From assembly GCA_965230665.1 (NCBI GenBank), contig CBDDLM010000004.1, positions 496,001 through 560,000 of the forward strand: a stretch of DNA of 64,000 bases, written 5' to 3'. Below, one piece after another: positions 10,086 through 18,853 of this stretch. The translations under genes and the position numbers were made by a program. The notes beneath the pieces were generated by a model. That model made no database searches, was not told the DNA's origin, and saw only the letters and a list, made by a program, of their open reading frames with translations. This stretch comes from JAGNRR01 sp965230665 (lineage in GTDB: Bacteria > Bacteroidota > Bacteroidia > Chitinophagales > Chitinophagaceae). Position 1 is the first letter of the stretch, and the number at the start of each line of letters is the position of its first letter.

Positions 10086-10172
10086 TGCCCGAGACTAGAT
10101 TCGAACTAGCAAGCCCAAAAACAGAGCACTACGACCTCAACGTAGCGTGTCTACCAATTTCACCACCCGGGC
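10086..10172 (-). tRNA. tRNA-Leu(GAG)
   Basis: An 87-nt class II tRNA. The acceptor stem pairs GCCCGGG with CTCGGGC. The D-arm is GGTGAAATTGGTAGAC. The anticodon stem-loop is CTACGTTGAGGTCGTAG with anticodon GAG. A long variable arm and the T-arm TTCGAATC follow. The CCA end is not encoded. A terminator follows directly. Confidence 0.95.
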
Positions 10173-10194
10173 AAGTTGTGAGCCGCAAATTTAG

Positions 10195-11355
10195 TTAAAT
10201 TTTATTGAGAACAATTCTAAATGTGGTTCCTTTTCCAAGTTCACTATTTTTTACAAAAATCTCTCCCCGATGATATTCTTTAATGATTCTACGTGAAAGT
10301 GATAATCCAAGCCCCCAGCCTCTTTTCTTGGTTGAGTACCCTGGTTTAAATACAGACTCCCATTTTCCTTTAGGAATTCCCTTTCCTGTATCCGTTACGT
10401 CAATCGTTATGCGACTGGCGCTTTCCGAAAGACGAAGAGTAATTTCACCCTGCCCCTGTAGCGAATCTATTGCATTTCGAATTAGATTTTCTATAACCCA
10501 CTCAAACAATGGCTTACTCATTTCAATAGGAGCCTGACTCTCATAATTTTTAAACAATTGTACCACAACCTTCTTAGGTGCACGCATCTTCATGTAGTTC
10601 ACTATATTCGAAAGCACCTCTTCTATGTTTTCAACCTGTAATGTTGGTTGACTACCAATTTTGGAAAACCGATCAGCAATTGTCTGTAAGCGTGCGACAT
10701 CATTTTCCATCTCGATGGTTATATCTTCGTAACCTCCCTTATCTCTAAGTAATTGCAACCAGCCTAACAAGGAGGTTAATGGAGTTCCCAATTGATGGGC
10801 TGTTTCCTTACTCATGCCAACCCAAACCTTGTCCTGAATATACTTATTACTATTGTTCAAAAAGTAGAAGAGTAAAATGACAAATAAGAACATAACCCCT
10901 AATACCCCATAAGGAAACAACCTTAGATTTTTTGTTAGCGCAGACTCTCCATAAAATACGTATTGCGTTGTAGTTGAATCAATATAGATTGGAATACTAT
11001 TATTCTTAGCCTCATATTTTTTGAGCTGTTCGAGCAAAAAATCATTCTTGACTTTGGCATCCATTTTTTCATCAAGTTCCTTATGGTTGACCTCTTCAAT
11101 AATTTTCTTATCACTATTAGTTATTATTATAGGAACAGTGGTATTCTTAATAAGAACAACAGAGGATAAAGTATTGGCTAATTCATCTTCAGAACGGGCT
11201 AATGTTTCTAATGATTTTGCTACGACTTCTACTTTCTTAACCTCCTCGGCTGCCAGTTTTTTTGATAGATCATTAGCATAGTACATTGAGTAAACAGCAA
11301 TGACTATAGCCACTAAAACAAAAAAGGTTCGCCAATTTAAGAAACGTTGTAACAA
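10195..11355 (-). CDS. Membrane sensor histidine kinase
   Basis: A 386-residue kinase. TM1 is at about residues 10-28, an extracytoplasmic sensor of about 120 residues follows, and TM2 is at about 148-167. A short helix leads to the DHp domain with phosphoacceptor H187 in KETAHQLGTPLTSLLGW. The HATPase domain has the N-box ENLIRNAIDSL, the G1 box DTGKGIP and the G2 box RGWGLGLSLS. No response regulator is adjacent, so it is an orphan kinase here. It is separated from the upstream T9SS gene by a strong terminator and followed by tRNA-Leu. The signal sensed is unknown. Confidence 0.93.
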   Translation of the reverse strand: MLQRFLNWRTFFVLVAIVIAVYSMYYANDLSKKLAAEEVKKVEVVAKSLETLARSEDELANTLSSVVLIKNTTVPIIITNSDKKIIEEVNHKELDEKMDAKVKNDFLLEQLKKYEAKNNSIPIYIDSTTTQYVFYGESALTKNLRLFPYGVLGVMFLFVILLFYFLNNSNKYIQDKVWVGMSKETAHQLGTPLTSLLGWLQLLRDKGGYEDITIEMENDVARLQTIADRFSKIGSQPTLQVENIEEVLSNIVNYMKMRAPKKVVVQLFKNYESQAPIEMSKPLFEWVIENLIRNAIDSLQGQGEITLRLSESASRITIDVTDTGKGIPKGKWESVFKPGYSTKKRGWGLGLSLSRRIIKEYHRGEIFVKNSELGKGTTFRIVLNKI

Positions 11356-11380
11356 ATCGAGGTCGTAAAAATATACAAAA

Positions 11381-11411
11381 AAGCCGTCTCCTACTAAGTA
11401 GAAGACGGCTT
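11381..11411 (-). terminator. Intrinsic terminator of the TonB/DUF5689/T9SS operon
   Basis: A hairpin with stem AAGCCGTCTTC / AGACGGCTT-type pairing and loop around ctactaagtag, followed on the minus strand by a T-rich run. It lies 18 bp past the stop of the 609-aa T9SS gene and just before the histidine kinase start. Confidence 0.85.
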
Positions 11412-11429
11412 ATTCAGTTTATAGGGTCC

Positions 11430-13259
11430 TTACTTAATTGTAAACTTAACAGTCGTTTTAGCCTGTTCGTTATTTACCTTAAGGAAGTACATTCCGCTGT
11501 TCAAAGCAGAAATATCAAAGCGATGTAATTGCTTGCCAGTTTCAATATTAAGAGCTCCTCTTTCTACAGCTCTACCCGTCATATCTAGGATAGCATAGCT
11601 TAGGTTTCTTGCTTTCGCAGAATTGGTTTGTACATTTAAATCCGTAGCAACATCTCCTAGAACCAATACGCTTAAGTCACTTGCTACAAATGTTCCTATA
11701 CTTAATGGACCGTCAGTTACAAGAAGGTCATCCAAAGACCACTCATCAGCGTTTAAGGTATCCGAAGTATATTTAAATGCTATATGAAAATTTGCTGACT
11801 TATACTGTGTAAGATCAGTATTTCTAAACTCTCTCCAAATAGTATCTAAACTAGACCAGTTGCTCACTTGAACAGCATTCCACGTAGCAGCAGTTGGATT
11901 TCCTAGCCCCGTATAGTTTGTAGAAACCATCAACTCTTTGGCAGTTGCGGCAGGAAAACGAAGTTTGCTCCAAAAATGTAAATGTGGAGAAGTCATTGCA
12001 CTAAAATCAAGAGGGGGTGATACTAACCAATCTTCATTATCTCGTGGTCCACCAGAGAAACCATTCATTCTTACGGCGTTTGAATCGTTATGACCAAATG
12101 TAGTACATCTCCAATTTTGATTCCCTACCTCAGAATGTGCTTTGAATACCCCAAAATTTGGATCTTGGCAACCAGTGAATGTTTCATTCAAGCTTGTAAT
12201 TGCAGGAGGTGGTGTTGTGTTCTCTGCCTTAAAATTCCAAGTCGTACTATCCTTAATCCCAGCATAAGCACCATTAGCAGCTATGAACAAACCTGAGTCT
12301 ATTTGAACTGAGTAGTCATTATTTGATATCAGAGTAACACCCGCTAACGTAGCCGTTGATCCAGAATATGTTATACTACCTACTGGAATATTCACGGAGC
12401 TCATTGCAGTCATATTCGTCAATCTTGCAGTTCCAGATCCTAGAGAAGTAATAGCTTGGTCTAGAGTAATTGTTAATGAAGTAGTGCTTAAAGGAACATT
12501 TGTTGCATTATCAGCAGGTGTTGTGCTCACCATAGATGGTGGTAACGGCCCACCACTTGTTGCAATAGTCATAGAGAAATCATCAACGGATAAACCATCA
12601 TCACTACCCGAAATATTAATATCTCTCCAACGGAAACGAACCGTATCTCCACTAGCAACGTTTACTGTAATCATAGAATTGATACTTGTTTTATTTCCTG
12701 CCATATTGCCATCTAAAGCACCAGAAGAACCACCTCCAGTTGGATTTGGTGATAAGAAATTTAGTGCTGACACAGCCGTCCAAGTAGCATTGGCATCTCC
12801 AATAGAAGTTGCATTTAATGAGTACTCAAACAGTAAAGAATCTACAAGAGGGTTTGTATCTCCTGCACGCCATTGTTCTCCAACATAGCTTACATTCATT
12901 GAAGTAATTGTACTTCCTGTACCGTTTCTGAAAGCAAAACCTAGCATGGGTTGTACGCTTCCAGAAGCAACCCCACCAAATGCTCTTTCTTGAGATCCTG
13001 ACATCCCAAAACTGCGTGCATCACCAGCATTAGAACTCCCGCTACCTGCACGATAGAAACCATTCGCATTACTACCCGAGCCAAGTTCATCCAGTCCCCA
13101 ACCTGCAGGAAAGGTGTTTAGCAGGCTACCAGAACCATTGTCTAAACTACCACCATCAAAGTTGGTAGCCGTAGTTGCTCCTGTAACATTTACAGGAGTT
13201 TGCGCCCATGCCAATGTGCTCAGCGCAAGAAAAAGTGAAAGAAGTTTAAGTTTTTTCAT
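11430..13259 (-). CDS. T9SS type A sorted surface protein with Ig-like and cleaved-adhesin (choice-of-anchor J) domains
   Basis: A 609-residue exported protein. The signal peptide is MKKLKLLSLFLALSTLAWAQ. An N-terminal beta-rich domain (about 25-230) contains WGLDELGSG and DDFSMTIA. A Big_5/SbsA-type Ig domain (about 237-345) begins PPSMVSTTPADNATNVPLS. A choice-of-anchor J domain (about 355-515) has NEDWLVSPPLDFS and DEWSLDDLLVTDG. The C-terminal T9SS type A sorting domain (about 525-609) has GMYFLKVNNE and ends KFTIK. It is the last gene of the TonB receptor operon and is followed by a terminator. It may bind or process the imported substrate at the surface, but no catalytic motif is seen. 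Confidence 0.85.
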   Translation of the reverse strand: MKKLKLLSLFLALSTLAWAQTPVNVTGATTATNFDGGSLDNGSGSLLNTFPAGWGLDELGSGSNANGFYRAGSGSSNAGDARSFGMSGSQERAFGGVASGSVQPMLGFAFRNGTGSTITSMNVSYVGEQWRAGDTNPLVDSLLFEYSLNATSIGDANATWTAVSALNFLSPNPTGGGSSGALDGNMAGNKTSINSMITVNVASGDTVRFRWRDINISGSDDGLSVDDFSMTIATSGGPLPPSMVSTTPADNATNVPLSTTSLTITLDQAITSLGSGTARLTNMTAMSSVNIPVGSITYSGSTATLAGVTLISNNDYSVQIDSGLFIAANGAYAGIKDSTTWNFKAENTTPPPAITSLNETFTGCQDPNFGVFKAHSEVGNQNWRCTTFGHNDSNAVRMNGFSGGPRDNEDWLVSPPLDFSAMTSPHLHFWSKLRFPAATAKELMVSTNYTGLGNPTAATWNAVQVSNWSSLDTIWREFRNTDLTQYKSANFHIAFKYTSDTLNADEWSLDDLLVTDGPLSIGTFVASDLSVLVLGDVATDLNVQTNSAKARNLSYAILDMTGRAVERGALNIETGKQLHRFDISALNSGMYFLKVNNEQAKTTVKFTIK

Positions 13260-13304
13260 GATAAGTGTTTTTAGTTTAAATTATTAGGTTGTTGTTTTAA
13301 AGAA

Positions 13305-14783
13305 TTAAGGAGTTACATCTGTCAAACGGCGAATAGAAATTCGATCTGTACTTGTTATACTATATAAGAATCCAGTAATATTTTTCACCTGACCTGTTGT
13401 AATAGGTGTATTAGAAAACTTCGCATAGGACTGAGTAAACATTGGAAAATCTGATGCTGTACTATTATCATTTAAAAGCACGGTACCTCTATACGTACCA
13501 CTAGAAGAAGAAACTAATGTTGCATTTTGAATGGTAACTAAAGTACTTTCCCAAGCCTCAAAGTTTGTAATTATCTCTTGGATAGTAGCAACTCTAGGTA
13601 CAACAGTTCCTTGACCAAGCTTTTGTACATCAGAAGCTTTTAATTGATCACCAACTTGAAGTAATCTTCCGAACTCACTTAAAGTATGACCGCTTATAAC
13701 GACCTCTAAACTGTCTCCCATTTCCCAAGAGTTATCCGCAGAAGAGGCAAAGCGTAAAACAATTCCTCTGTCTCCGTCTTGCAATACCATATTCTTAGAA
13801 GTAATATTATTACCAAATGTGTCATCACCATCGCTTATGACCACACCTCTGATTCTTCTATTTTGAATAAGCTGCGGTAACCCTGTGAACATATTTCTTA
13901 ATTCTCCTATTCTTATTAAGGTATCACTTGCCGTACCAAAAGGACAACGATCTTGGGTAAACTGCGCATCCTTTGTATCTCTTACCAGTACTTGAGCATC
14001 ATCGTTAAATCTTGAGTAAATTCCCGTTAGCTTACCAGATCCTTGTGGTAATACTGCAGACTGAAATTGGCTATAATTACTTGTACGCAATAAAATCGTG
14101 GCATCATCACAAGACTTCAGGGTACGATTTGTTCCAGAACCAGAATTAGGAGATTCAGCATAGGTATTTCCTAACTCACTACTAATGAACTGCACGCGTT
14201 CAAATTGAATAAGCATTCCAACCAAATCAACATTATCTGAGGTACTATTTTCAACTGTATCAACATCACTTACCGTAACAACTTTAGGTTCTACAACATG
14301 AGGGAATGATGCTTGTACAATGAAGTCATCCATCAGAATTGAAGGAATATCTCCTAAGTTCCCATTGGCATCAAGACCATAACCCAATTGAATAAACTTA
14401 CCATAGTCTCCTAATGAAAGCCCTTGACACTTAATATAAACTTTTCTTCCAACCGGAAAATCTCCATACAATCCAGTTCTATTAATGTTCACAGCGATAG
14501 CTCCAGTGCTATCCTGAATCATAAGCTGCTTATAAAAATTACCAGACTTATCATTTGCTGTTACGATACCATAAATGGTAAGGTTTTCTCCTATACTCGT
14601 GGGCTTTCTATCAAAAGCATTTAAGTCATAACGTGCTTTCAACTCTTTAATGGTCGTATTTACGGGGATATTAGGATCTACATCACCAGAATAAGGTGGT
14701 TCGTCAAAATCCTTCTTTACACAAGCCGTAAACCCAATTAGTAAGGTTACGGTAATTAATAATACTGCTTGAATGTTTCTCAT
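13305..14783 (-). CDS. DUF5689 OB-fold lipoprotein
   Basis: A 492-residue lipoprotein with lipobox IGFTAC (Cys21). The mature N-terminus has the DUF5689 signature NTTIKELKARYD followed by an OB-like fold: LTIYGIVTANDKSGNFYKQ and LMIQDSTGAIAVNIN. A second similar segment sits near residues 305-360 (IRGVVISDGDDTFGNNI, MVLQDGDRGIVLRF). Such OB modules also occur in secreted nucleases, and in this family they lie next to TonB receptors, where a SusD-type lipoprotein would otherwise be. It starts 9 bp after the receptor's stop, so the two are surely cotranscribed. The ligand is not established. Confidence 0.85.
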   Translation of the reverse strand: MRNIQAVLLITVTLLIGFTACVKKDFDEPPYSGDVDPNIPVNTTIKELKARYDLNAFDRKPTSIGENLTIYGIVTANDKSGNFYKQLMIQDSTGAIAVNINRTGLYGDFPVGRKVYIKCQGLSLGDYGKFIQLGYGLDANGNLGDIPSILMDDFIVQASFPHVVEPKVVTVSDVDTVENSTSDNVDLVGMLIQFERVQFISSELGNTYAESPNSGSGTNRTLKSCDDATILLRTSNYSQFQSAVLPQGSGKLTGIYSRFNDDAQVLVRDTKDAQFTQDRCPFGTASDTLIRIGELRNMFTGLPQLIQNRRIRGVVISDGDDTFGNNITSKNMVLQDGDRGIVLRFASSADNSWEMGDSLEVVISGHTLSEFGRLLQVGDQLKASDVQKLGQGTVVPRVATIQEIITNFEAWESTLVTIQNATLVSSSSGTYRGTVLLNDNSTASDFPMFTQSYAKFSNTPITTGQVKNITGFLYSITSTDRISIRRLTDVTP

Positions 14784-14792
14784 TGTTATATA

Positions 14793-17588
14793 TTAAAAAG
14801 TAAATGCTATGTTTAAGTAATATTGAAACCCTAGGGAATGGGCAAAACGATTATCAAATGCTCTAAGGCGCTCTTGTTGCACCGTTCCTTGACGTAAATT
14901 TTCAAACCCATAAAGTACAATATCTCTTTTATTTAAGATATTATTCAACCCTAAATTTACAAAAAGGTACATGCCATTCGTCGCTTTGTCAAAATATTTA
15001 TTCAGTTTGAATGATTTTCCTGCAAAGGCTCCTAACGTGAAATAAGGCTCAACACGTTCCTGACCAACCAAGTCAGCATAGGCCTGACTATTTCTATTAA
15101 TCGTACCTGTTCCTTCAACCGTTCTTGCAGTTGGTGCGATATCTAACCACTTACCTGCCATATAATTCAACGTAACCGAACCAAACCAATACTTGGGCGA
15201 ACGATAGAATAAATTAGCTTGAAAGGCTGTTTGAGGCCCTTTAGGAATATGAAAATTAGCAATATAAGCAGTGTCATATTCTGGAACCAAATTAGTACTT
15301 ACCTGCTGTAGTGTATCGTTATCGATATACTCACTAATGCGCACACGACTTGTATAGAATGCCTGTCCTAGGTTGGCTGCCAAATTGAGGCTTAGTGAGG
15401 GGGACACTTTGATCTCAGAACCAATCTCAATACCTGTTGAACGTCTGCTCACTCCTTGTAAAACCATATTGGCAAAAGAACGAGCGTCATCGTTAAAGTA
15501 ACGCTTAATATCTACACCGTCTTTTGTTTCTGTAACATATCCGGTAATACGTGTTTTGAAATTAGGGGAACGTAATAAATAACCTACTTCTGCCGAGCGG
15601 ATACGTTCAACTCTTGGGTTTTCTACAATCTGATTACGTGTCCGGTTGGAGACAAACATATCGTCAGCGAAAGGTGCCTTGGTACCTACAGCACCATTTG
15701 CATAAACATAGTTTCTACCATTTATTTTGTACGTCACACCAGCCTTGCTTCTATTGGTATTAAAGTTTAGCTGCTCTGATTCGCCAAAGGAATTATTCGG
15801 GTATAAACCAGATCTATAATTTCCTGTACGTTGCATTACGCTGTTTCCAATCTCATGTGTGATAAAAAAGTCGAAGTGGTTGTATTTGAAAACCGCTTGC
15901 GTAAAGAACGATACATTCCTAAAATTCATATCATAGTTATAACCATAGGAATCACCTACCGTTTTTCTTTGGCTCGGGTTATTTAAATCTAGCTGAGACA
16001 CATTTGGATTCGCTCTAAAATCACGCTCAGCAAACTGATTAATATTCAACCAGTAATTTGCTCCTAAAAGATCCTCCACTCTTCTATAGTTCTGAGTTTC
16101 TTGGTTCTGGTAAATTACCCCTGTATTAAATGTAATGTGATCATTAACCAAATGCTGTAAATTAATGTTACTACTTATATTTCTTGAATTCTTTACATCA
16201 GCTCCAAGTATATACGAAGCACGGCCATCACCTGTTCGTTGGTTAAAATAGTTTGCTTGATATAACCGATCCCAATCTACTTGAAGAAACTTTTCTGGAT
16301 CGCTGATTACCCGGTTTCTTAATATATCTTCTATCTCAGTAGACTCCCGATCAATCCCTTCCCAACTTGGTAAGTATCTGTAATAATCAGGTCTCGGATC
16401 AGCAGCATTATACCAATCAAATGTAGTTGTTGAAGACTCCCCAGCCTGATAACTCACAGCTGCATTTACCCTTGTTTTTTCAGAGAGTTGCCATTTATCG
16501 GATAAGATAAACATAGGCATATGGTTTCTAAAAACCCTGGAGTTTCTTACTTCTCCATTCTGGTATCCCCAATAAGGATTATAGTACGTTGAACCTGCCA
16601 GATCAAAAGCTTCTGCGGTAGTAGGTCCATTCTTACCTCTTTCTATTGGAGCTCCTACTGCCATTAAGCTTATATCATGACTCTTATATTTTTTCTCTAC
16701 TGCAGCAAAATAGCCATAGGCATTGTAATAAGTTCCTTTAATAGGACCTTGATTCGCCCATCTTCGTGATAACGAAAAAGAGTAGGCCCAACCTTTTTTG
16801 TTGAAGCCTGACGAATGCGTAAGCATTAAACGATTACGATAGTTACGATTCGTACTGGCGTAAGATATTCTTGTTTGCGCTCTTTGAGCACTGGCAGATG
16901 CATCAATATAAGAGTTTAATCCATATCCTCCATAAGCATATTCATTAGCCTGTAGGCCAAGATTGAAAGTTCTTCCTCTGAATACATCATTCAAACCGGA
17001 ATATGTATTATAAGACACCCGTCCGTTTTCTAAATCATTCATTGGAATCCCATTTAGAAACTGCGCATGTTGCTCACTTTCAAGCCCTCTAATACTAAAA
17101 AAGAAAGAACCCCAGCCGAAAGAAGCGGCGCTTAAAAAGGGATCACGCGATGCACTTAAAACACTGGCTACATTTTGCCCTGTTGCTATACCTACACCAT
17201 CATCAGAAGCAGCATCTTCCATACTTAATCCTGCATTATCACCTACCCAAAGATCAATCTCGTCACCTTTTTTCATTTCTATTTCAAAAGGTTCTAAGGT
17301 GTTTCTGCCCTCACCAACAGAAAGGGATACTTTGAATTCGTTCAAACCATTTGTACTAATAGTGGCATCAAAAGTTCCCGTTTTTTGTGTCACAAAACTA
17401 AACTTTCCATTACCATCTGTTGAAGTAATGATGCGCAGTTCAGGTATAGATATTGTTGCCTCGGCAATAGGTTCTTTTGTATTCTTATTAAGTATCGTTC
17501 CTATAATAAAGTTATTTTGAGCAAAAGCAGCGTTGGAAGCTCCCAAAAGCAGTATGAATAGGATGGATAAAGACTTTAATTTCACCAT
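14793..17588 (-). CDS. TonB-dependent receptor with carboxypeptidase-like N-terminal domain
   Basis: A 931-residue outer-membrane importer. The signal peptide is MVKLKSLSILFILLLGASNAAFAQ. A CarboxypepD_reg-like domain (about 25-105) has GTILNKNTKEPIAEATISI. A plug (about 115-240) has GVGIATGQNVASVL and IRGLESEQHAQFLNGIPM. The barrel ends NIAFTF with a C-terminal aromatic residue. The frame can be extended to TTG at 17600, but that TTG lies inside the -7 promoter box, so ATG at 17588 is used. It is first in a three-gene operon with DUF5689 and a T9SS protein, and diverges from an EEP nuclease. The imported substrate is unknown; nucleic-acid fragments or phosphoesters are an inference from context. 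Confidence 0.92.
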   Translation of the reverse strand: MVKLKSLSILFILLLGASNAAFAQNNFIIGTILNKNTKEPIAEATISIPELRIITSTDGNGKFSFVTQKTGTFDATISTNGLNEFKVSLSVGEGRNTLEPFEIEMKKGDEIDLWVGDNAGLSMEDAASDDGVGIATGQNVASVLSASRDPFLSAASFGWGSFFFSIRGLESEQHAQFLNGIPMNDLENGRVSYNTYSGLNDVFRGRTFNLGLQANEYAYGGYGLNSYIDASASAQRAQTRISYASTNRNYRNRLMLTHSSGFNKKGWAYSFSLSRRWANQGPIKGTYYNAYGYFAAVEKKYKSHDISLMAVGAPIERGKNGPTTAEAFDLAGSTYYNPYWGYQNGEVRNSRVFRNHMPMFILSDKWQLSEKTRVNAAVSYQAGESSTTTFDWYNAADPRPDYYRYLPSWEGIDRESTEIEDILRNRVISDPEKFLQVDWDRLYQANYFNQRTGDGRASYILGADVKNSRNISSNINLQHLVNDHITFNTGVIYQNQETQNYRRVEDLLGANYWLNINQFAERDFRANPNVSQLDLNNPSQRKTVGDSYGYNYDMNFRNVSFFTQAVFKYNHFDFFITHEIGNSVMQRTGNYRSGLYPNNSFGESEQLNFNTNRSKAGVTYKINGRNYVYANGAVGTKAPFADDMFVSNRTRNQIVENPRVERIRSAEVGYLLRSPNFKTRITGYVTETKDGVDIKRYFNDDARSFANMVLQGVSRRSTGIEIGSEIKVSPSLSLNLAANLGQAFYTSRVRISEYIDNDTLQQVSTNLVPEYDTAYIANFHIPKGPQTAFQANLFYRSPKYWFGSVTLNYMAGKWLDIAPTARTVEGTGTINRNSQAYADLVGQERVEPYFTLGAFAGKSFKLNKYFDKATNGMYLFVNLGLNNILNKRDIVLYGFENLRQGTVQQERLRAFDNRFAHSLGFQYYLNIAFTF

Positions 17589-17597
17589 AAGAGAGTG

Positions 17598-17627
17598 CAA
17601 AGGTAGAAATTTAGTGCTTCGAACAAA
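17598..17627 (-). promoter_or_regulatory. Promoter of the TonB receptor operon (TTTG-N18-TACCTTTG)
   Basis: The minus strand shows TTTG at 17624-17627 and TACCTTTG at 17598-17605, spaced 18 bp. Both boxes match the Bacteroidota sigma-ABfr consensus. The ATG lies 9 bp past the -7 box, so the transcript leader would be a few bases at most. The bases after the box (CACTC) are the same as after the rRNA promoters in this window. Confidence 0.75.
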
Positions 17628-17741
17628 TTAATAAATCGTTACCTAGGCCTTTTGTGGATAAAAGCTAAAATTATGGTAATAGCTGAATTGGATAACAAAT
17701 AGATAATCCTAAAACACTCATATTCTTAGTTTCTTTGCCTC

Positions 17742-18758
17742 ATGCGAAAGCTTATATTGTTAATTTTCTTCATTTCTTTAGCCTATATATCTCAAGGGCA
17801 ACGTTATACTGTAGTTGGCTTCTATAATTTAGAGAATCTTTTTGATACGGTAGATGACTCCTTAAAAAACGATGATGATTTTACGCCGAACGGACGAAAT
17901 GCCAATACTGAAAAAGTCTTTAGAAAAAAATTAAAAAACATAGCCGACGTAATTTCCATAATGGGTGTCGAGAAAAACGCGGACGGCCCGGCATTACTAG
18001 GTGTTGCCGAAATAGAGAATCGATTTGTTCTAGAAGAACTAACCAAACAAAGGAAACTGAAAGATCGAAATTACAAAATTGTTCATTTCGAATCGCCAGA
18101 TAAAAGAGGTATTGATGTAGCACTTCTTTATCAACCTAAATATTTTCGAGTATTAGCAGCGCAAGCCCTTACGGTTTCATTGGCCAGACTTGGAGACTCC
18201 TACCCTACGCGTGACGTTCTTTGGGTAAAAGGAAAACTGCGCGGTGAAGAGATACATGTATTTGTGAATCACTGGCCTTCACGAAGAGGTGGCGAAGCGG
18301 CTACAAGAGAAAAAAGAAAAGAAGCCGCAAGAGTTTGTAAACGCATGATTGACTCACTTAAGAAATCTAACCCCAATATCAAATCAATTGTGATGGGCGA
18401 TTTAAACGATGACCCCATCAACGCATCCGTTACCGAAGTATTACAGGCTACTGGAAAAATAAAAAAACTGACTCCTGAGAAAATGTACAACCCTTGGTTA
18501 AAATTCTTTAAACAAGGAATTGGGACCATTGCCTGGCAAGATGCTTGGGGGCTTTTCGATCAGATCATATTAAGCTCCAACTGGGTACTTGATAAAGAAA
18601 CAAAAGGTTTAAAATATCATTCGGCCGAAGTCTTTAATAAGAGTTTTCTTTTTCAAAAAGATGGCCGATACAAAGGATACCCTAAGCGTAGTTTTTCTTG
18701 GGGTAAGTGGAATGATGGCTATAGCGATCATTTTCCTACTATGATTTATTTGAAATAA
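17742..18758 (+). CDS. Secreted endonuclease/exonuclease/phosphatase (EEP) family protein
   Basis: A 338-residue enzyme with a signal peptide (MRKLILLIFFISLAYISQGQ). It carries the metal-dependent EEP motifs in order: FYNLENLFDT, LGVAEIENR (metal-binding Glu), RGIDVALLYQP, VNHWPSRRGG (catalytic His), VMGDLNDDP (Asp/Asn) and SDHFPTMI (C-terminal Asp-His). EEP enzymes cleave nucleic-acid or phosphoinositide phosphodiesters or phosphomonoesters. The exported location points to extracellular or periplasmic substrates. It is divergent from the TonB receptor-DUF5689 operon across a 153-bp intergenic region, which fits a shared function in nutrient or phosphate scavenging. That link is inferred. Confidence 0.9.
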   Translation: MRKLILLIFFISLAYISQGQRYTVVGFYNLENLFDTVDDSLKNDDDFTPNGRNANTEKVFRKKLKNIADVISIMGVEKNADGPALLGVAEIENRFVLEELTKQRKLKDRNYKIVHFESPDKRGIDVALLYQPKYFRVLAAQALTVSLARLGDSYPTRDVLWVKGKLRGEEIHVFVNHWPSRRGGEAATREKRKEAARVCKRMIDSLKKSNPNIKSIVMGDLNDDPINASVTEVLQATGKIKKLTPEKMYNPWLKFFKQGIGTIAWQDAWGLFDQIILSSNWVLDKETKGLKYHSAEVFNKSFLFQKDGRYKGYPKRSFSWGKWNDGYSDHFPTMIYLK

Positions 18759-18805
18759 GCACCTCTTGAAGTTTGCATTAATTCTGGCTTGACAAGCTGG
18801 GGTAT

Positions 18806-18837
18806 TTTGCAATAGCAACTTGTTTTGCGTAAATTTG
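18806..18837 (+). promoter_or_regulatory. Promoter TTTG-N20-TAAATTTG before the 622-aa secreted protein
   Basis: TTTG at 18806-18809 and TAAATTTG at 18830-18837, separated by exactly 20 bp, match the Bacteroidota -33/-7 consensus. The ATG is at 18854, so the leader would be about 10 nt. Confidence 0.7.
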
Positions 18838-18853
18838 AGAGAAACCATACTTC

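Noticed and set aside
12484..12888. Plus-strand 134-codon frame within the T9SS gene at 11430-13259
   Set aside because: Antisense shadow; the minus-strand frame has a signal peptide, recognised domains and a sorting domain.
17589..17600. TTG start for the TonB receptor four codons upstream
   Set aside because: It overlaps the -7 promoter box TACCTTTG, so it would not be in the mRNA; the ATG at 17588 also begins a normal signal peptide.
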